Origin: Billgrantia desiderata
GTDB taxonomy: Bacteria > Pseudomonadota > Gammaproteobacteria > Pseudomonadales > Halomonadaceae
Direction: 5' to 3'
Assembly: GCA_011742915.1 (NCBI GenBank)
Contig: JAAQTN010000015.1
Span: forward strand, 1 to 64,000
DNA length: 64,000 nt
Positions 17,855 through 27,496 of the stretch are shown piece by piece (position 1 is the first letter of the stretch; every line of letters begins with the position of its first letter). The notes beneath the pieces were generated by a model. The model did no database searches. It was not told where the DNA came from and saw only the letters and a program-made list of their open reading frames with translations. A program made the position numbers and the translations under genes.

Positions 17855-19804
17855 ATGAATTCCATAACGCTGACGCAGTACCCTACAGATGACGAAGCCG
17901 CGCCAATGGCCGAGCCGGCATTCGCCACTCACCCGCCGCGTCGCGAGCGTCTCGGCTTCAGTAGCCGCCTGACATTGATGATCGTCTCGCTGGTGCTGAT
18001 ATCGGTGATGCTGGTGGCCGGTCTGGTATACGCCCAGTACCGCCAGTCCTTCACCCAGGCCACCGTGAATCAGCTTCAAAGTACTGGGGAGATGATGGCC
18101 GGCGCCTTTACCCAATGGCTGGATGCGCGTCAGGATGAGATTGCCTTCGTGGCGGGGCTCGATCCGGTGCGCCAAGTCGAGGTCGAACCGCTTCAGCACC
18201 TGCTGACGCGCCTTGCCGAGCAGAGCGGCTACTACGACACACTCTTTTTCGTCGGGCCGGATGGGGTCGGGGTGGCCGGGGTGGGCTTCGATGGCAGCGC
18301 CACGATCATGTCGGCCGTTGAAGCCGCCGAGTTCCAGGTAGGGGATCGCGCCTGGTTCCGCGAGGCGATTCAGGGCCAACCGGTATTTTCCCAGCCGCTG
18401 GTATCGCGTGCCACCGGCAATCAGGTGAGCAATGTGGTGGCGCCTGTGTTTGGCGCCGACGGCGAAGTGGTAGGCGTGGTGCGCGCGGCGGTACGTCTCG
18501 ATGTGCTGTTCGAGCGTATGGCCGAGATGTCGCTCGGCGGAAGCTCCGACACTTATCTGTTGGGTGGAGATGGCATGCCGGTGACCCCGGTGGCGGCGTT
18601 GGCGGGTGAAAGCCGCGAGCTTGCCACCCATGCGGCGGTGGCCATCGGTGCCGGTGAGAGCGGGGTGGGTCGCTACCCAGACGCTGCCGACACGCGAGTG
18701 ATCGGCAGCTACACTTTCCTGCCGCTGCTCAACTGGGGGCTGGTGGTAGAAGTGCCGGAGCGTGAGGCGTTGGCCGAGGTGTCCCGTACGTTCTGGATTC
18801 TGGTCGCTATCACGGCGGTGATCGTCTCGGTTGCTGTGCTGGTGAGCCTGGGCGTGGTGCGCTCGGTGGTGAAGACCCTCGGGGGCGACCCCCAGCGTGC
18901 CGCTGAGGTGGTGCGTCGCGTCGTGCAGGGCGACCTGACCATGCGGGTACCGGTGAAAGCCGGCGATACCACCAGCCTGCTGGCCCATATGCATGAGATG
19001 CAGCAGAAACTGCAGGCGATGATGGGCGACATCCGCCGTACCGCCGAATCTGTCAGCGTGGCGAGCAGTGAAATCGCCCAAGGCAACGAGGACCTGGCCA
19101 GCCGTACCGAGGAGCAGTCTTCCTCGCTGGTCGAAACGGCTTCTAGCCTCGAGCAGATGACCGCCACCGTTCGGCAGACGGCAGAGTCTTCCACCCAGGC
19201 GCGCGAGCTGACCGTCGAGCTCGACGAGCAGGCGCGCAGTGCCAGCGGAGTGGGGCAGCAGGCGGCGCAGTCCATGGGCAGCATCAAGCAGGCCAATAGG
19301 CGCGTCGAGAGCATCGTCGAGGCCATCGACGGCATCGCCTTCCAGACCAATCTGTTGGCGCTGAACGCTTCGGTGGAGGCGGCCCGGGCCGGTGAGCATG
19401 GTCGTGGCTTCGCCGTGGTGGCCACCGAAGTACGCAACCTGGCGGGGCGCTGCGCGGCCGAGGCCAGCAAGATTCGCGAGCTGGTGGATTCCAGCGTGGC
19501 GAGCGTCGACGAGGGCGAACGGTTGGTTACCACGGCGAGCCAGCAATTGGCCAGCATTGCCGAGGGCGTCAAGCGGGTTTCGAGTTTCATCAGCGAGATC
19601 GCCACGGCAGCCACCGAGCAGTCGTCTGGGATCGAGCAGATCAACATGGCAGTCAGTCAGCTCGATGAGGTGACCCAGCAAAACGCCGCCTTGGTGGAGG
19701 AAGCCACTGCAGCCAGTCACTCCCTGAGCGATCAGGCCCGCGAGCTGGCCAGGCTGGTGCAGCGTTTCAAGGTAGACGAGACGGCGTCGCCCCAGCCAGC
19801 GTGA
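17855..19804 (+). CDS. Methyl-accepting chemotaxis protein with Cache-type sensor
   Basis: The ATG at 17855 follows GGAG at eight bases and gives 649 residues. One membrane helix lies at about 37-58, a periplasmic region of about 280 residues with Cache-like features ([55 protein letters not shown]) follows, and a second helix lies near 340-362. HAMP comes next, then the signalling hairpin with the tip [44 protein letters not shown] (given here only as family signature, tip around 490-530). The C-terminus lacks a CheR-docking pentapeptide. It stands alone at the edge of the motility region behind a candidate FliA promoter. The ligand is unknown; Cache sensors often bind amino or organic acids. 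Confidence 0.92.
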   Translation: MNSITLTQYPTDDEAAPMAEPAFATHPPRRERLGFSSRLTLMIVSLVLISVMLVAGLVYAQYRQSFTQATVNQLQSTGEMMAGAFTQWLDARQDEIAFVAGLDPVRQVEVEPLQHLLTRLAEQSGYYDTLFFVGPDGVGVAGVGFDGSATIMSAVEAAEFQVGDRAWFREAIQGQPVFSQPLVSRATGNQVSNVVAPVFGADGEVVGVVRAAVRLDVLFERMAEMSLGGSSDTYLLGGDGMPVTPVAALAGESRELATHAAVAIGAGESGVGRYPDAADTRVIGSYTFLPLLNWGLVVEVPEREALAEVSRTFWILVAITAVIVSVAVLVSLGVVRSVVKTLGGDPQRAAEVVRRVVQGDLTMRVPVKAGDTTSLLAHMHEMQQKLQAMMGDIRRTAESVSVASSEIAQGNEDLASRTEEQSSSLVETASSLEQMTATVRQTAESSTQARELTVELDEQARSASGVGQQAAQSMGSIKQANRRVESIVEAIDGIAFQTNLLALNASVEAARAGEHGRGFAVVATEVRNLAGRCAAEASKIRELVDSSVASVDEGERLVTTASQQLASIAEGVKRVSSFISEIATAATEQSSGIEQINMAVSQLDEVTQQNAALVEEATAASHSLSDQARELARLVQRFKVDETASPQPA

Positions 19805-19951
19805 GCCGAATGGCCACCACTGAACATTCGCTGCTCCGCGGTGGCCTGGCTCTTCCTCATACAGGCTCAACGGCCTCGCCGTGATGGCGTTCCGGGTTAC
19901 GGAAATCGGTTACTATTGGCGGCGTTCCAATCTGCCGGGTGTCCTCTTCTC

Positions 19952-20173
19952 ATGCCCAGTATCGACGTCGTCATCGAGCTTTCCGCCGAGGCTTGCCTGG
20001 CCCACTACGAGGGTCGGGTAGGGCAGGTGCTGGTCCAGAGCCTGGATGGCCGTCGGGTGGTATTCCCTGCCGAAGCGCTGCGGCGCGTGGTGACACTAAA
20101 TGGTGTACACGGCACCTTCCGGCTCTCGTTTTCCCCTGAGGGTCGCTTTCGCTCGATTGTACGCTTGAGGTAG
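19952..20173 (+). CDS. DUF2835 family protein
   Basis: This small protein of 73 residues begins MPSIDVVIELSAEACL at the ATG at 19952. The patterns VQSLDGRRVVFPAEALRRVVT and GVHGTFRLSFSPEGRFRSI (shown in part) match DUF2835, a compact family of unknown function common in Gammaproteobacteria. It lies between a receptor and a diguanylate cyclase, with gaps of about 150 bases on each side, so it probably has its own promoter. The upstream frame extension to 19841 is not supported by a ribosome-binding site. Confidence 0.75.
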   Translation: MPSIDVVIELSAEACLAHYEGRVGQVLVQSLDGRRVVFPAEALRRVVTLNGVHGTFRLSFSPEGRFRSIVRLR

Positions 20174-20326
20174 TCGCTTCAATCGAAATAGCGTTGAATC
20201 GCTCCCTTGTTTGTCGAATGTCAAAGTTTCGAGTCTCGTTAGGTTGGACGGGCTCTGGTATAACCGCAAACTGCACAGTCCGTGCCAATCGGCCCGCTTC
20301 GTATGGCCGCGTACAAGGACGCTACG

Positions 20327-21550
20327 ATGTTTTCCAACAAATCGCGGGAGCCCCGCGAGTATCAGAATCGCGGCCTGGATGCCCTGGCCGAGCCGCCAGA
20401 GGTGGGGCATGAGCTGTTCGTCGGTCTGAGCGCGCTGCGCGATACCCTGAGTAGCCGCCACCATTCACGGGATTTTGCTTTCGCTCATGCCCGCTACCTG
20501 CGCAGCCGCGTGCTGGCGGTGGGGCTCATCTTTGCCCTGCTCTCGCCGCTGTGGATAGTGGTGGACACGCTGGTACTGCCGGTCGAGCTGCTGCGCTATA
20601 CGTTGCTGGGTCGGGTCATGCTGATGCTGGGGCTGGTGGGGGTGCTGGCACTAGCCTATCTCAGTCGCGAGCGCATTCGCCGCATTCGCTTCAGCGCCGG
20701 CATGTTGTTGACTCTGCCGGCGGCCTTCTATGTGCTGGTGCTGATCATCCTGCCATCGGAGCAGTTGGCGAATCTGGTGGGCTATGGCTTCATCCCTTTC
20801 CTGCTGGTAGCGGCCCTCAGCGTGTTTCCCTTCACGCTGCTGGAATCCTTGGGAGCCGGCCTCGCCATGTTGGGGCTTTTGGCTTTTGCACAGTCGACCG
20901 ATGGCAGTTGGCTGACCGGACAGGGAATAGAGAGTCTCTGGCTGCTGGCGACCCTGCTGGTGGTGTCTCTGGCGGCTAACCATTTCCAGCTCAGCCTGCT
21001 GCTACGGCTCTATCGCCAGGCGACCCACGATCCGCTGACCGGACTCTTCAACCGGGGGGCGCTCGAGTTGCATCTGAGCAAGGTGCAGGCATGGCAGCGC
21101 GAGACCGAGGGGCAGGGGAGTTTCGGCAACGTACCCTGTTCGCTGCTGATGTTGGATCTCGACCATTTCAAGCGCATCAACGACAGCTACGGTCACTCGG
21201 TCGGCGACAGAGTGCTGTGTCAGTTCGCCGACCTGCTGGTCAGGCAGACACGCCGGCATGACTGTGTTGCCCGCTATGGTGGCGAGGAGTTCGTCATCAT
21301 ACTGGTGGGCAGCGGCGAAGCCAGGGCGACTGAGGTCGCGGAGCGGATTCGCTATGCCGTGGAGAAGAGCGAATTCACTGACCATGACGGCAAGATCATT
21401 GCAGTGTCCACCAGCATTGGCGTGACCCGGCTGCTTCAGGACGAGCCGCCCCAGCAGGCGCTGAAGCGTGCCGATGAGGCGTTGTATCGGGCCAAACGTG
21501 AGGGGCGTAACCAGGTCATGGTGGCTAACGATCCTTTGTCCAGCGAGTGA
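20327..21550 (+). CDS. Membrane-anchored diguanylate cyclase (GGDEF)
   Basis: This 407-residue protein makes cyclic di-GMP from GTP. ATG 20327 has AAGGA seven bases upstream; GTG 20282 and ATG 20303 are alternatives. Residues 45-225 hold about six hydrophobic segments (LAVGLIFALLSPLWIVVDTL, LGRVMLMLGLVGVLALAYL, AGMLLTLPAAFYVLVLIIL) forming an unclassified membrane sensor. The GGDEF domain follows, with DLDHFKRINDSYGHSVGD, the active GGEEF motif at 318-322 and an RxxD inhibitory site (RRHD) five residues before it. The stop overlaps a possible GTG start of the next gene, so the cyclase and the downstream LOV-EAL protein are likely co-expressed. Confidence 0.93.
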   Translation: MFSNKSREPREYQNRGLDALAEPPEVGHELFVGLSALRDTLSSRHHSRDFAFAHARYLRSRVLAVGLIFALLSPLWIVVDTLVLPVELLRYTLLGRVMLMLGLVGVLALAYLSRERIRRIRFSAGMLLTLPAAFYVLVLIILPSEQLANLVGYGFIPFLLVAALSVFPFTLLESLGAGLAMLGLLAFAQSTDGSWLTGQGIESLWLLATLLVVSLAANHFQLSLLLRLYRQATHDPLTGLFNRGALELHLSKVQAWQRETEGQGSFGNVPCSLLMLDLDHFKRINDSYGHSVGDRVLCQFADLLVRQTRRHDCVARYGGEEFVIILVGSGEARATEVAERIRYAVEKSEFTDHDGKIIAVSTSIGVTRLLQDEPPQQALKRADEALYRAKREGRNQVMVANDPLSSE

Positions 21551-21618
21551 CGGGCCCTCAAGTCTTTCAGCCTCCTGCCGATATTCGATTTCATGGAAAG
21601 TCGACTAGCGGGGGCCTG

Positions 21619-24600
21619 ATGCCCAACAATTCACAGCAGGTAGCGCTGCATACCTGGTTGCTGCTCGTGCCGCTTCTGCTGCTGGCCATGGGTGGCGTCA
21701 ATGGCCTGGCGAGCTGGCAGCTTCCGGTTGAGTGGCAGCCGGCCTGGGTCAGCCTGGCGATCATGCTGCTGGTGGGTGCTGGTCTGCTGGCAACGCTGCT
21801 GGCTCGAACCAGGACGGCACAGTGCTGCGGGGCGCTTTTGCTGCCATTCGGTCTGTTTGCTCCCCTGCTGACCTGGCTGCCGCCAGGGATGGTCGCAGAG
21901 GTGTTTCCTCAGCGCCTCTCACTTTCACCTGCGACCAGCATTGCGGTGCTGATCGTTTCGATCTGTCTCATGGCGGGTATCGGTTCCGCCCGAGGACGCC
22001 TCACCTGGTGGCTAGGTGGGCTGGGGATCGTGCTGGTCGGCGGCCTCAGCATCGTCGCTGGGCTAAGACCCGACCTGCTCAGACCGAGCCCTTGGGGTAC
22101 CGCCTTTGCCACGCCTTTTACCGCCTTGCCTGCCCTGCTGACGGGTACCGCCATGGTGTTGATGGCGCGCAACCCTTCCGTCGCTCCGGTGCTGAGTCGC
22201 GGTGTGGTCGTGGCGCTGGCCGGTGGGGTCCTGTCGAGTGGCCTTGTCTGGTATGCGCTGGCCTGGCAGCAGTACGATGCCCGCCAGCAACACGCCGCCG
22301 AGTTGCTCACTAACTTCAAGGTCAGTGCGGAACGGGTGGTGGACAGGCAGCAGCGTGAGCTGCAGCGTATGGCGTCACGCTGGGCCGAGTTCGGTGGCTT
22401 GCCCCCCGCCACGTTTCGTCGCGTCGAAGCCGATACCTATTTCCATGACATGCCTAGTCTGGTGTCGCTCTACTGGCAGGAAGGGGAGAGCGAGCGGTTT
22501 CAATGGGGACGAGAAAGAGAAACGTCGTTTCAGCTGTTGAATTGGCTCGAGCGGCACGACTGGTTGCTGGACTGGCTGGCAGTCGGCGGGGGCTATCCGC
22601 GCTGGGTTTTGCCCGATGCCGCGCGCCCGGAGCTGGCGATGGTAACGGTACCGCTGGCCCAGCCTGCCCGGGGTAGGCTGGTGGCCGTTCTCGATTTGCG
22701 ACAGCTGCTGGAGCGGGAAATCCGTTCGTTGGCTACGCCGCTCGTGCTCTCTGTTCGAGGTCAGGGCAGCCTGCTGGTGGCCAACCAAGTCAACGGGGAG
22801 ATGGCGACGGAGCTTCAGCAAGGCTTTTTGGTACTGCCTGGTGGAGCCACCTTGGGCGTCAAGGTCCAAGGTAATGGTCCCTTCGCGATGTCCAGCCTGG
22901 GCGAAGCGATCCCCCTGGGGGTAGGGGTAGCGGGTCTGGTCTTGAGCTATCTGCTGGCATTCAGTCTGGCCATGGCTGACCTGAGCCGTCGTCGTTCTCT
23001 GGCCCTGGCGCGTACTCAGCGGCACCTGCGGGCTCAGCAGCGCGTGCAGACCTTGATCGCTCGCGACCAGCCGCTGGAGGAAACGCTCGGAGTCATCTGT
23101 CGGATCGTGGAGGCGCAGGTGCCGGGAGGGATCGCCTCGATCATGCTGTGCGACGAGACGCGCCTCAATTTGGATCGAATCTACAGTATCAGTTTGCCCC
23201 CCGATTACTGCAATGCGATCAAGGGGGTGGCGGTAGGGCCAGAGAACGGTGCCTGCGGTCGTGCGGCCTACATCCGCGACTTCGTCGTCTGTGCCGACAT
23301 CCCGAGCGATCCCCGCTGGCGGGGCTTTCATGCGCTTGCCGCCGAGCATGGGCTCAAGGCGTGCTGGTCTTACCCGGTAAGCGGCAGTAACTCTGAAGTG
23401 TTGGGCACCTTTGCCATCTATTATCGCGAGCCGGGTGAGCCCAAAGGAAGTGACCGGCGTCGGGTGATCGAGGCTGCCGAGCTGGTATCGCTGGCGGTAG
23501 AGCGGGAACGCAACCGTGAGGCACTGAGGGAGAACGAGCAGCGCTATCGCTCGCTTTTCACCTATCATCCCGATGCGGTGTTCTCACTCGACTTGGCGGG
23601 ACACTTCACCTCTGTCAATGCCGCATGCAGCAAGATTACCGGCTACGCCATGGAGCAGCTCATCGGCTCTCACTATTCGGTGTTGGTGTTACCCGAGGAT
23701 CGCCCGCGCATCCAGTCGCTGTTCCGCAACGCCGACCCGGGCGAGGCCTTCCGCTATTCCGCCACCATCTATCACCGCGAAGCGCGAGCCGTCTATCTCG
23801 ACGTGACCAACTTGCCCATCGTCGTCAATGATCGAGTCATCGGCTTCTACGGCATTGCCAAGGACATGACCGAACAGCATCGCCGCGAAATGGAGCTGCG
23901 CATTCTCCAGCGCAGCGTCGAGGCCAGCATCAACGGTATCATAATCGTCGATGCCCGGGCAGAGGGGATGCCGGTCATATACGTCAACGAGGCCTTCGAG
24001 CGCATCACCGGGTATCCGCGCGACGAGGTGTTGGGTCGTAATTGCCGATTCCTGCAGGGCAGCGAGAGCGATCAGGAAACGGTCGCGCAGATTAGTCAGG
24101 CGATTAGCGAGCAGCGTGAAATCAACGTCACGCTGTGCAATTACCGCAAGGACGGTACACCCTTCTGGAACAACCTCTTCCTGGCCCCTGTGCGGGATGG
24201 TGAAGAGACCGTGACGCATTTCGTCGGTATCCAACACGACATCTCCGAGCGCAAGTCCTATGAAGCGAAGCTCTCCTTCCATGCCAGCCATGATGCGCTG
24301 ACGGGGCTGGCCAATCGCTCACTGTTCGAGGACCACCTGCTGCACGATGTGCAACTGGCCAAGCGTCATGGCTGCACCCTGGCGGTGCTGTTCGTCGACC
24401 TGGACGATTTCAAGCCGATCAATGACAGCCTCGGCCACGAAGTGGGTGATCAGGTGCTTATCCAGGTCGCCCAGCGACTGGCGGAGGAGCTGGACCCCGG
24501 CGATACGCTGGCCCGCTTCGGCAGCGACGAATTCGTGGTGCTGCTGCCGGAGCTGGCACGGGAGGAGAGTGCCATTCGTCTGGCGGAGCGTCTGCTCACC

Positions 24601-25608
24601 TGCATTCGTCGCCCGTTCCGGGTCGGCGAGCACGAGCTCTACATAGGTGCCAGTGTCGGCATCGCCTTTTTACAGGATGAGCTGGAGAATCCGGTCGAAC
24701 TCATCCAGCAGGCCGACATGGCCATGTATCGGGCCAAGCAGAAGGGACGTAACGCCTGGGAGTGCTTCACCAGTGACATCAATGATGAGGTGAGCGCACG
24801 CATGGCGCTGCGCAACGACCTGCAGGAGGCGATCGAGGCGGAGAACTTCGAGCTGCACTACCAGCCGCTGCTCGATGCTCGCAGCGGCGACGTGGTCGGA
24901 GTCGAGGCACTGGTGCGCTGGAAGCATCCTGTCAAGGGCTACCTTTCTCCAGGCTTGTTCATTCCCTTGGCCGAGGACACCGGCCAGATCGGTCCTATCA
25001 GCGAATGGGTGTTGCGTCAGGCGTGCCGAGACATGTGTCGGCTGGCGGCAGAGGGCTACGGTCAGTATCGCGTCTCGGTGAATCTCTCGCCGCTGCAGTT
25101 CCGTCGACCGAATTTTCTGTCCAACCTGCAGCAGGCGCTACTCGAGACCGGGCTCTCGCCGGAGTATCTCGAGCTGGAGCTTACCGAGGGCATCCTGATG
25201 GCCGACTCGGCCGCCGCTGTCGAGACGCTGCATCGCCTGCGTGACATGGGCGTCGAGGTTTCCATCGACGACTTCGGCACGGGTTTCTCCAGCCTCAGTT
25301 ATCTCAAGCAGTTGCCGATCGGCAAGATCAAGATCGACCGCAGTTTCGTACGCGATATCGCCAGTAGCCGTCATGATGGAGCAATCGTTCAGGGGATCAT
25401 ATCCATGGCACACCATCTGGGGCTTGCCGTGGTGGCGGAAGGCATCGAAGAATCCGAGCAGCGGGATTTCCTGGCGGCGCATGGCTGCGATGTGTTCCAA
25501 GGCTTCTTCTTCGCCCGCCCCATGCCGTTGGAGCAGCTGCGCGTTTATCTGGGCCAGCCGGCCGTAACGACAGAGGGCGACGCATTGCCAGCCGGCAGGC
25601 TCTCGTAG
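21619..25608 (+). CDS. GAF-PAS-LOV-GSDEF-EAL protein, candidate blue-light c-di-GMP phosphodiesterase
   Basis: The ATG at 21619 follows GGGGG and gives 1,329 residues; a GTG at 21547 overlapping the cyclase stop by 4 bases is the alternative. About seven N-terminal helices (10-215) are followed by a probable periplasmic region (235-430) and another helix (about 435-460). A GAF domain (about 490-640) and a PAS domain (about 655-770) come next. The following PAS domain has the LOV signature GRNCRFLQG with the photoactive Cys at 809, and NYRKDGTPFWN. The GGDEF domain is degenerate (GSDEF, 968-972, no RxxD). The EAL domain is complete: EAL 1096-1098, SVNLSPLQF, ELTEG, DDFGTGFSS, KIKIDRSFV and AEGIEES. 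It should act mainly as a phosphodiesterase opposing the upstream cyclase, possibly in response to blue light. Confidence 0.92.
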   Translation: MPNNSQQVALHTWLLLVPLLLLAMGGVNGLASWQLPVEWQPAWVSLAIMLLVGAGLLATLLARTRTAQCCGALLLPFGLFAPLLTWLPPGMVAEVFPQRLSLSPATSIAVLIVSICLMAGIGSARGRLTWWLGGLGIVLVGGLSIVAGLRPDLLRPSPWGTAFATPFTALPALLTGTAMVLMARNPSVAPVLSRGVVVALAGGVLSSGLVWYALAWQQYDARQQHAAELLTNFKVSAERVVDRQQRELQRMASRWAEFGGLPPATFRRVEADTYFHDMPSLVSLYWQEGESERFQWGRERETSFQLLNWLERHDWLLDWLAVGGGYPRWVLPDAARPELAMVTVPLAQPARGRLVAVLDLRQLLEREIRSLATPLVLSVRGQGSLLVANQVNGEMATELQQGFLVLPGGATLGVKVQGNGPFAMSSLGEAIPLGVGVAGLVLSYLLAFSLAMADLSRRRSLALARTQRHLRAQQRVQTLIARDQPLEETLGVICRIVEAQVPGGIASIMLCDETRLNLDRIYSISLPPDYCNAIKGVAVGPENGACGRAAYIRDFVVCADIPSDPRWRGFHALAAEHGLKACWSYPVSGSNSEVLGTFAIYYREPGEPKGSDRRRVIEAAELVSLAVERERNREALRENEQRYRSLFTYHPDAVFSLDLAGHFTSVNAACSKITGYAMEQLIGSHYSVLVLPEDRPRIQSLFRNADPGEAFRYSATIYHREARAVYLDVTNLPIVVNDRVIGFYGIAKDMTEQHRREMELRILQRSVEASINGIIIVDARAEGMPVIYVNEAFERITGYPRDEVLGRNCRFLQGSESDQETVAQISQAISEQREINVTLCNYRKDGTPFWNNLFLAPVRDGEETVTHFVGIQHDISERKSYEAKLSFHASHDALTGLANRSLFEDHLLHDVQLAKRHGCTLAVLFVDLDDFKPINDSLGHEVGDQVLIQVAQRLAEELDPGDTLARFGSDEFVVLLPELAREESAIRLAERLLTCIRRPFRVGEHELYIGASVGIAFLQDELENPVELIQQADMAMYRAKQKGRNAWECFTSDINDEVSARMALRNDLQEAIEAENFELHYQPLLDARSGDVVGVEALVRWKHPVKGYLSPGLFIPLAEDTGQIGPISEWVLRQACRDMCRLAAEGYGQYRVSVNLSPLQFRRPNFLSNLQQALLETGLSPEYLELELTEGILMADSAAAVETLHRLRDMGVEVSIDDFGTGFSSLSYLKQLPIGKIKIDRSFVRDIASSRHDGAIVQGIISMAHHLGLAVVAEGIEESEQRDFLAAHGCDVFQGFFFARPMPLEQLRVYLGQPAVTTEGDALPAGRLS

Positions 25609-25669
25609 GCGGGAACGACAATCGCAGGATACAAAAATATCAGTGACCCAAAGGGGTGGAGAAGCAAGG

Positions 25670-27361
25670 ATGGGGCAGCAAGGGGATGAATTCATTCGGG
25701 TGGGAAGTCCGAGCGAGATCGAGGTGCTGCTGGATCAGCTGATTCAGCCTGGCGGTGCCTCACTGCTGCTCGACAGGCCGGGCGGCGCCCCCATGCCGGT
25801 CGTGGTGATGGAGCAGGCACCGCCGGAATCGATGCTCCTCGACATCACGGCGGTGCGTGAGATCGTAGGTGAGCTGAAGCGGGGCGTGGGATTTCGTCTG
25901 CTGGGCCAGGTGCATGGAAAGATGATCCGTACGCCCGCACTCAAGGCCATGCAGGTAGAGGTCTTGCAAGGACGGGTGCAGTGTCAGTGCGATTATCCTC
26001 ACTACCTGGAAGAGATGCAGCGGCGTGAGGCCTATCGCGCCCGTCTGCGACTGGGTATGGAAGTGGGGGCCATCCTGCGTGGCAGCGAAGGAGATGGGGA
26101 TGTCACGGTACAGGGGGATCTCAAGGACCTCTCGCAGCAGGGGTGTCAGTTGGAGCTGCCTTCTTCGGCAGCTACCCTACTGGCTGAAGCGGCTTTGGTA
26201 GAGATCGAGCTGTGCTTTCCCAATGGCAGCCGCTTTACGGTGCAGGCGGCGCCACGCCACAAGGTGGCGGACAGCGATCGCCAGACCCTGCGAGTAGGAT
26301 TTCAGTTCCACAATTGCAATGCCGAACAGGAGCGTAAGCTATGGTTCTTCGTGCGTGAGATCGAGCGCGAGTCGTCACGCTATAGCGATGAATCCGACGT
26401 GGGACGACTACCTTCGATGCTGTTCCAGAGCCAGTCGGTAGGTGCCTCGTCATCCGTTGGCAGACGCAATCTGTTGAGCTACCCCACCCCCATGGCGCGA
26501 CGCCTGGCGCGAGTGGCGGGCTATCTCGATGCGCAACTGCTGGAACTGCAGCAGGGCGATGACGTCGACCCGGTGCAGCTCTCCCGGCATGCCGACATGC
26601 TGCTCCAACTGGCCGAGGAGGATATCGAGGCGCTGCTATTCGCGACCCGTTGCCTGGGTCAGGAGCCTGTGCTGGTACGCCATGGCCTCGGAGTGGCCGT
26701 GCATATGCTGGCCCTGGCCGGTACGAGTTCGGTGCCGCGGGACGTGCGCAAGGCCTTGGCGGCGAGCGCCATGATTCATGACTTGGGTAAGGGGCTGCTG
26801 CCGTCAGGCCTGCTTGCTGCCGGTTCGTTCGGGCCGGATGAGCATGCCCAGCTCAAGCCGCATGTCGACTTGCTGGTGCAGAGGCTGGGGCGCTGCCAAT
26901 GGCTGTCGGAGAAGGTGATGCACGCCGTGGTGGTCAGCGCCAATGAGCGGCTGGATGGCAGCGGATACCCTGCGGGTGTCATGAGTGAGGGGCTTTCAGA
27001 ACTGGCGCGTATGAGTGCGGTAGTCGATGTGGTAGATGCCATGCGCCGCAACCGTGTCGACCGGCCGGCTTGGCGTATCGATGCAGTATATCGGCACTTG
27101 CTCAAGTCGCCCCAACAGTTCGACCCGCGCTGGGTGAAGCGCTATGTGCAGCGCTTCGGGCTGCGCCCGGTCGGTTCCCTGGTGCGCTTCTCCGGCGGTG
27201 CCCTGGGCTGGATACAGCGCCTCGATCAGCAGGGCAAGCCCTTTCAGGTGCAGCTGACCGACGAGGCGGTTCCGCTCGCCGAGACCATGGGCGAGGTGCT
27301 GCGCGGCGACGTCGAATCGCGGCTGGGCGAGATGGTGGAGGAAGTGCCCGTCTCGACCTGA
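25670..27361 (+). CDS. YcgR/PilZ-type c-di-GMP receptor fused to an altered HD-GYP domain
   Basis: The ATG at 25670 gives 563 residues; GTG 25643 is an alternative. The first 100 residues resemble the YcgR N-terminal domain (FIRVGSPSEIEVLLDQLI, GFRLLGQVHGKMIRTP). A PilZ domain follows with the c-di-GMP-binding pattern REAYRARLRL and DLSQQG. The C-terminal part (about 300-490) is HD-GYP-like: MIHDLGKG and RLDGSGYPAG are kept, but the usual HHE before the GYP loop reads ANE, so two metal-ligand histidines are missing. It may therefore be a binding module rather than a phosphodiesterase. The gene follows the LOV-EAL gene by about 60 bases and precedes the FliA promoter of fliD. A flagellar brake role like YcgR is plausible, by inference. 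Confidence 0.88.
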   Translation: MGQQGDEFIRVGSPSEIEVLLDQLIQPGGASLLLDRPGGAPMPVVVMEQAPPESMLLDITAVREIVGELKRGVGFRLLGQVHGKMIRTPALKAMQVEVLQGRVQCQCDYPHYLEEMQRREAYRARLRLGMEVGAILRGSEGDGDVTVQGDLKDLSQQGCQLELPSSAATLLAEAALVEIELCFPNGSRFTVQAAPRHKVADSDRQTLRVGFQFHNCNAEQERKLWFFVREIERESSRYSDESDVGRLPSMLFQSQSVGASSSVGRRNLLSYPTPMARRLARVAGYLDAQLLELQQGDDVDPVQLSRHADMLLQLAEEDIEALLFATRCLGQEPVLVRHGLGVAVHMLALAGTSSVPRDVRKALAASAMIHDLGKGLLPSGLLAAGSFGPDEHAQLKPHVDLLVQRLGRCQWLSEKVMHAVVVSANERLDGSGYPAGVMSEGLSELARMSAVVDVVDAMRRNRVDRPAWRIDAVYRHLLKSPQQFDPRWVKRYVQRFGLRPVGSLVRFSGGALGWIQRLDQQGKPFQVQLTDEAVPLAETMGEVLRGDVESRLGEMVEEVPVST

Positions 27362-27382
27362 GGTCTCCGTCTCAGGCGGGGC

Positions 27383-27409
27383 TAAAGTCGGCTCATTTTC
27401 TGCCGATAG
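27383..27409 (+). promoter_or_regulatory. FliA (sigma-28) promoter of fliD
   Basis: TAAAGTCG (27383-27390), an 11-base gap, and GCCGATAG (27402-27409) match the consensus TAAAGTTT-N11-GCCGATAA at 6/8 and 7/8. It lies about 85 bases before fliD. Confidence 0.85.
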
Positions 27410-27496
27410 AGGGAAATAACCCCTAGGTCGCGGGCTTTTCACCGGAACCCTTGGCGCGAAGCCTGCCAGAATAGCTGCATGAAATAAGGAAGCGTC

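Noticed and set aside
17690..19870. 726-codon minus-strand open frame
   Set aside because: It is antisense to the chemoreceptor at 17855-19804 and has no recognisable protein features.
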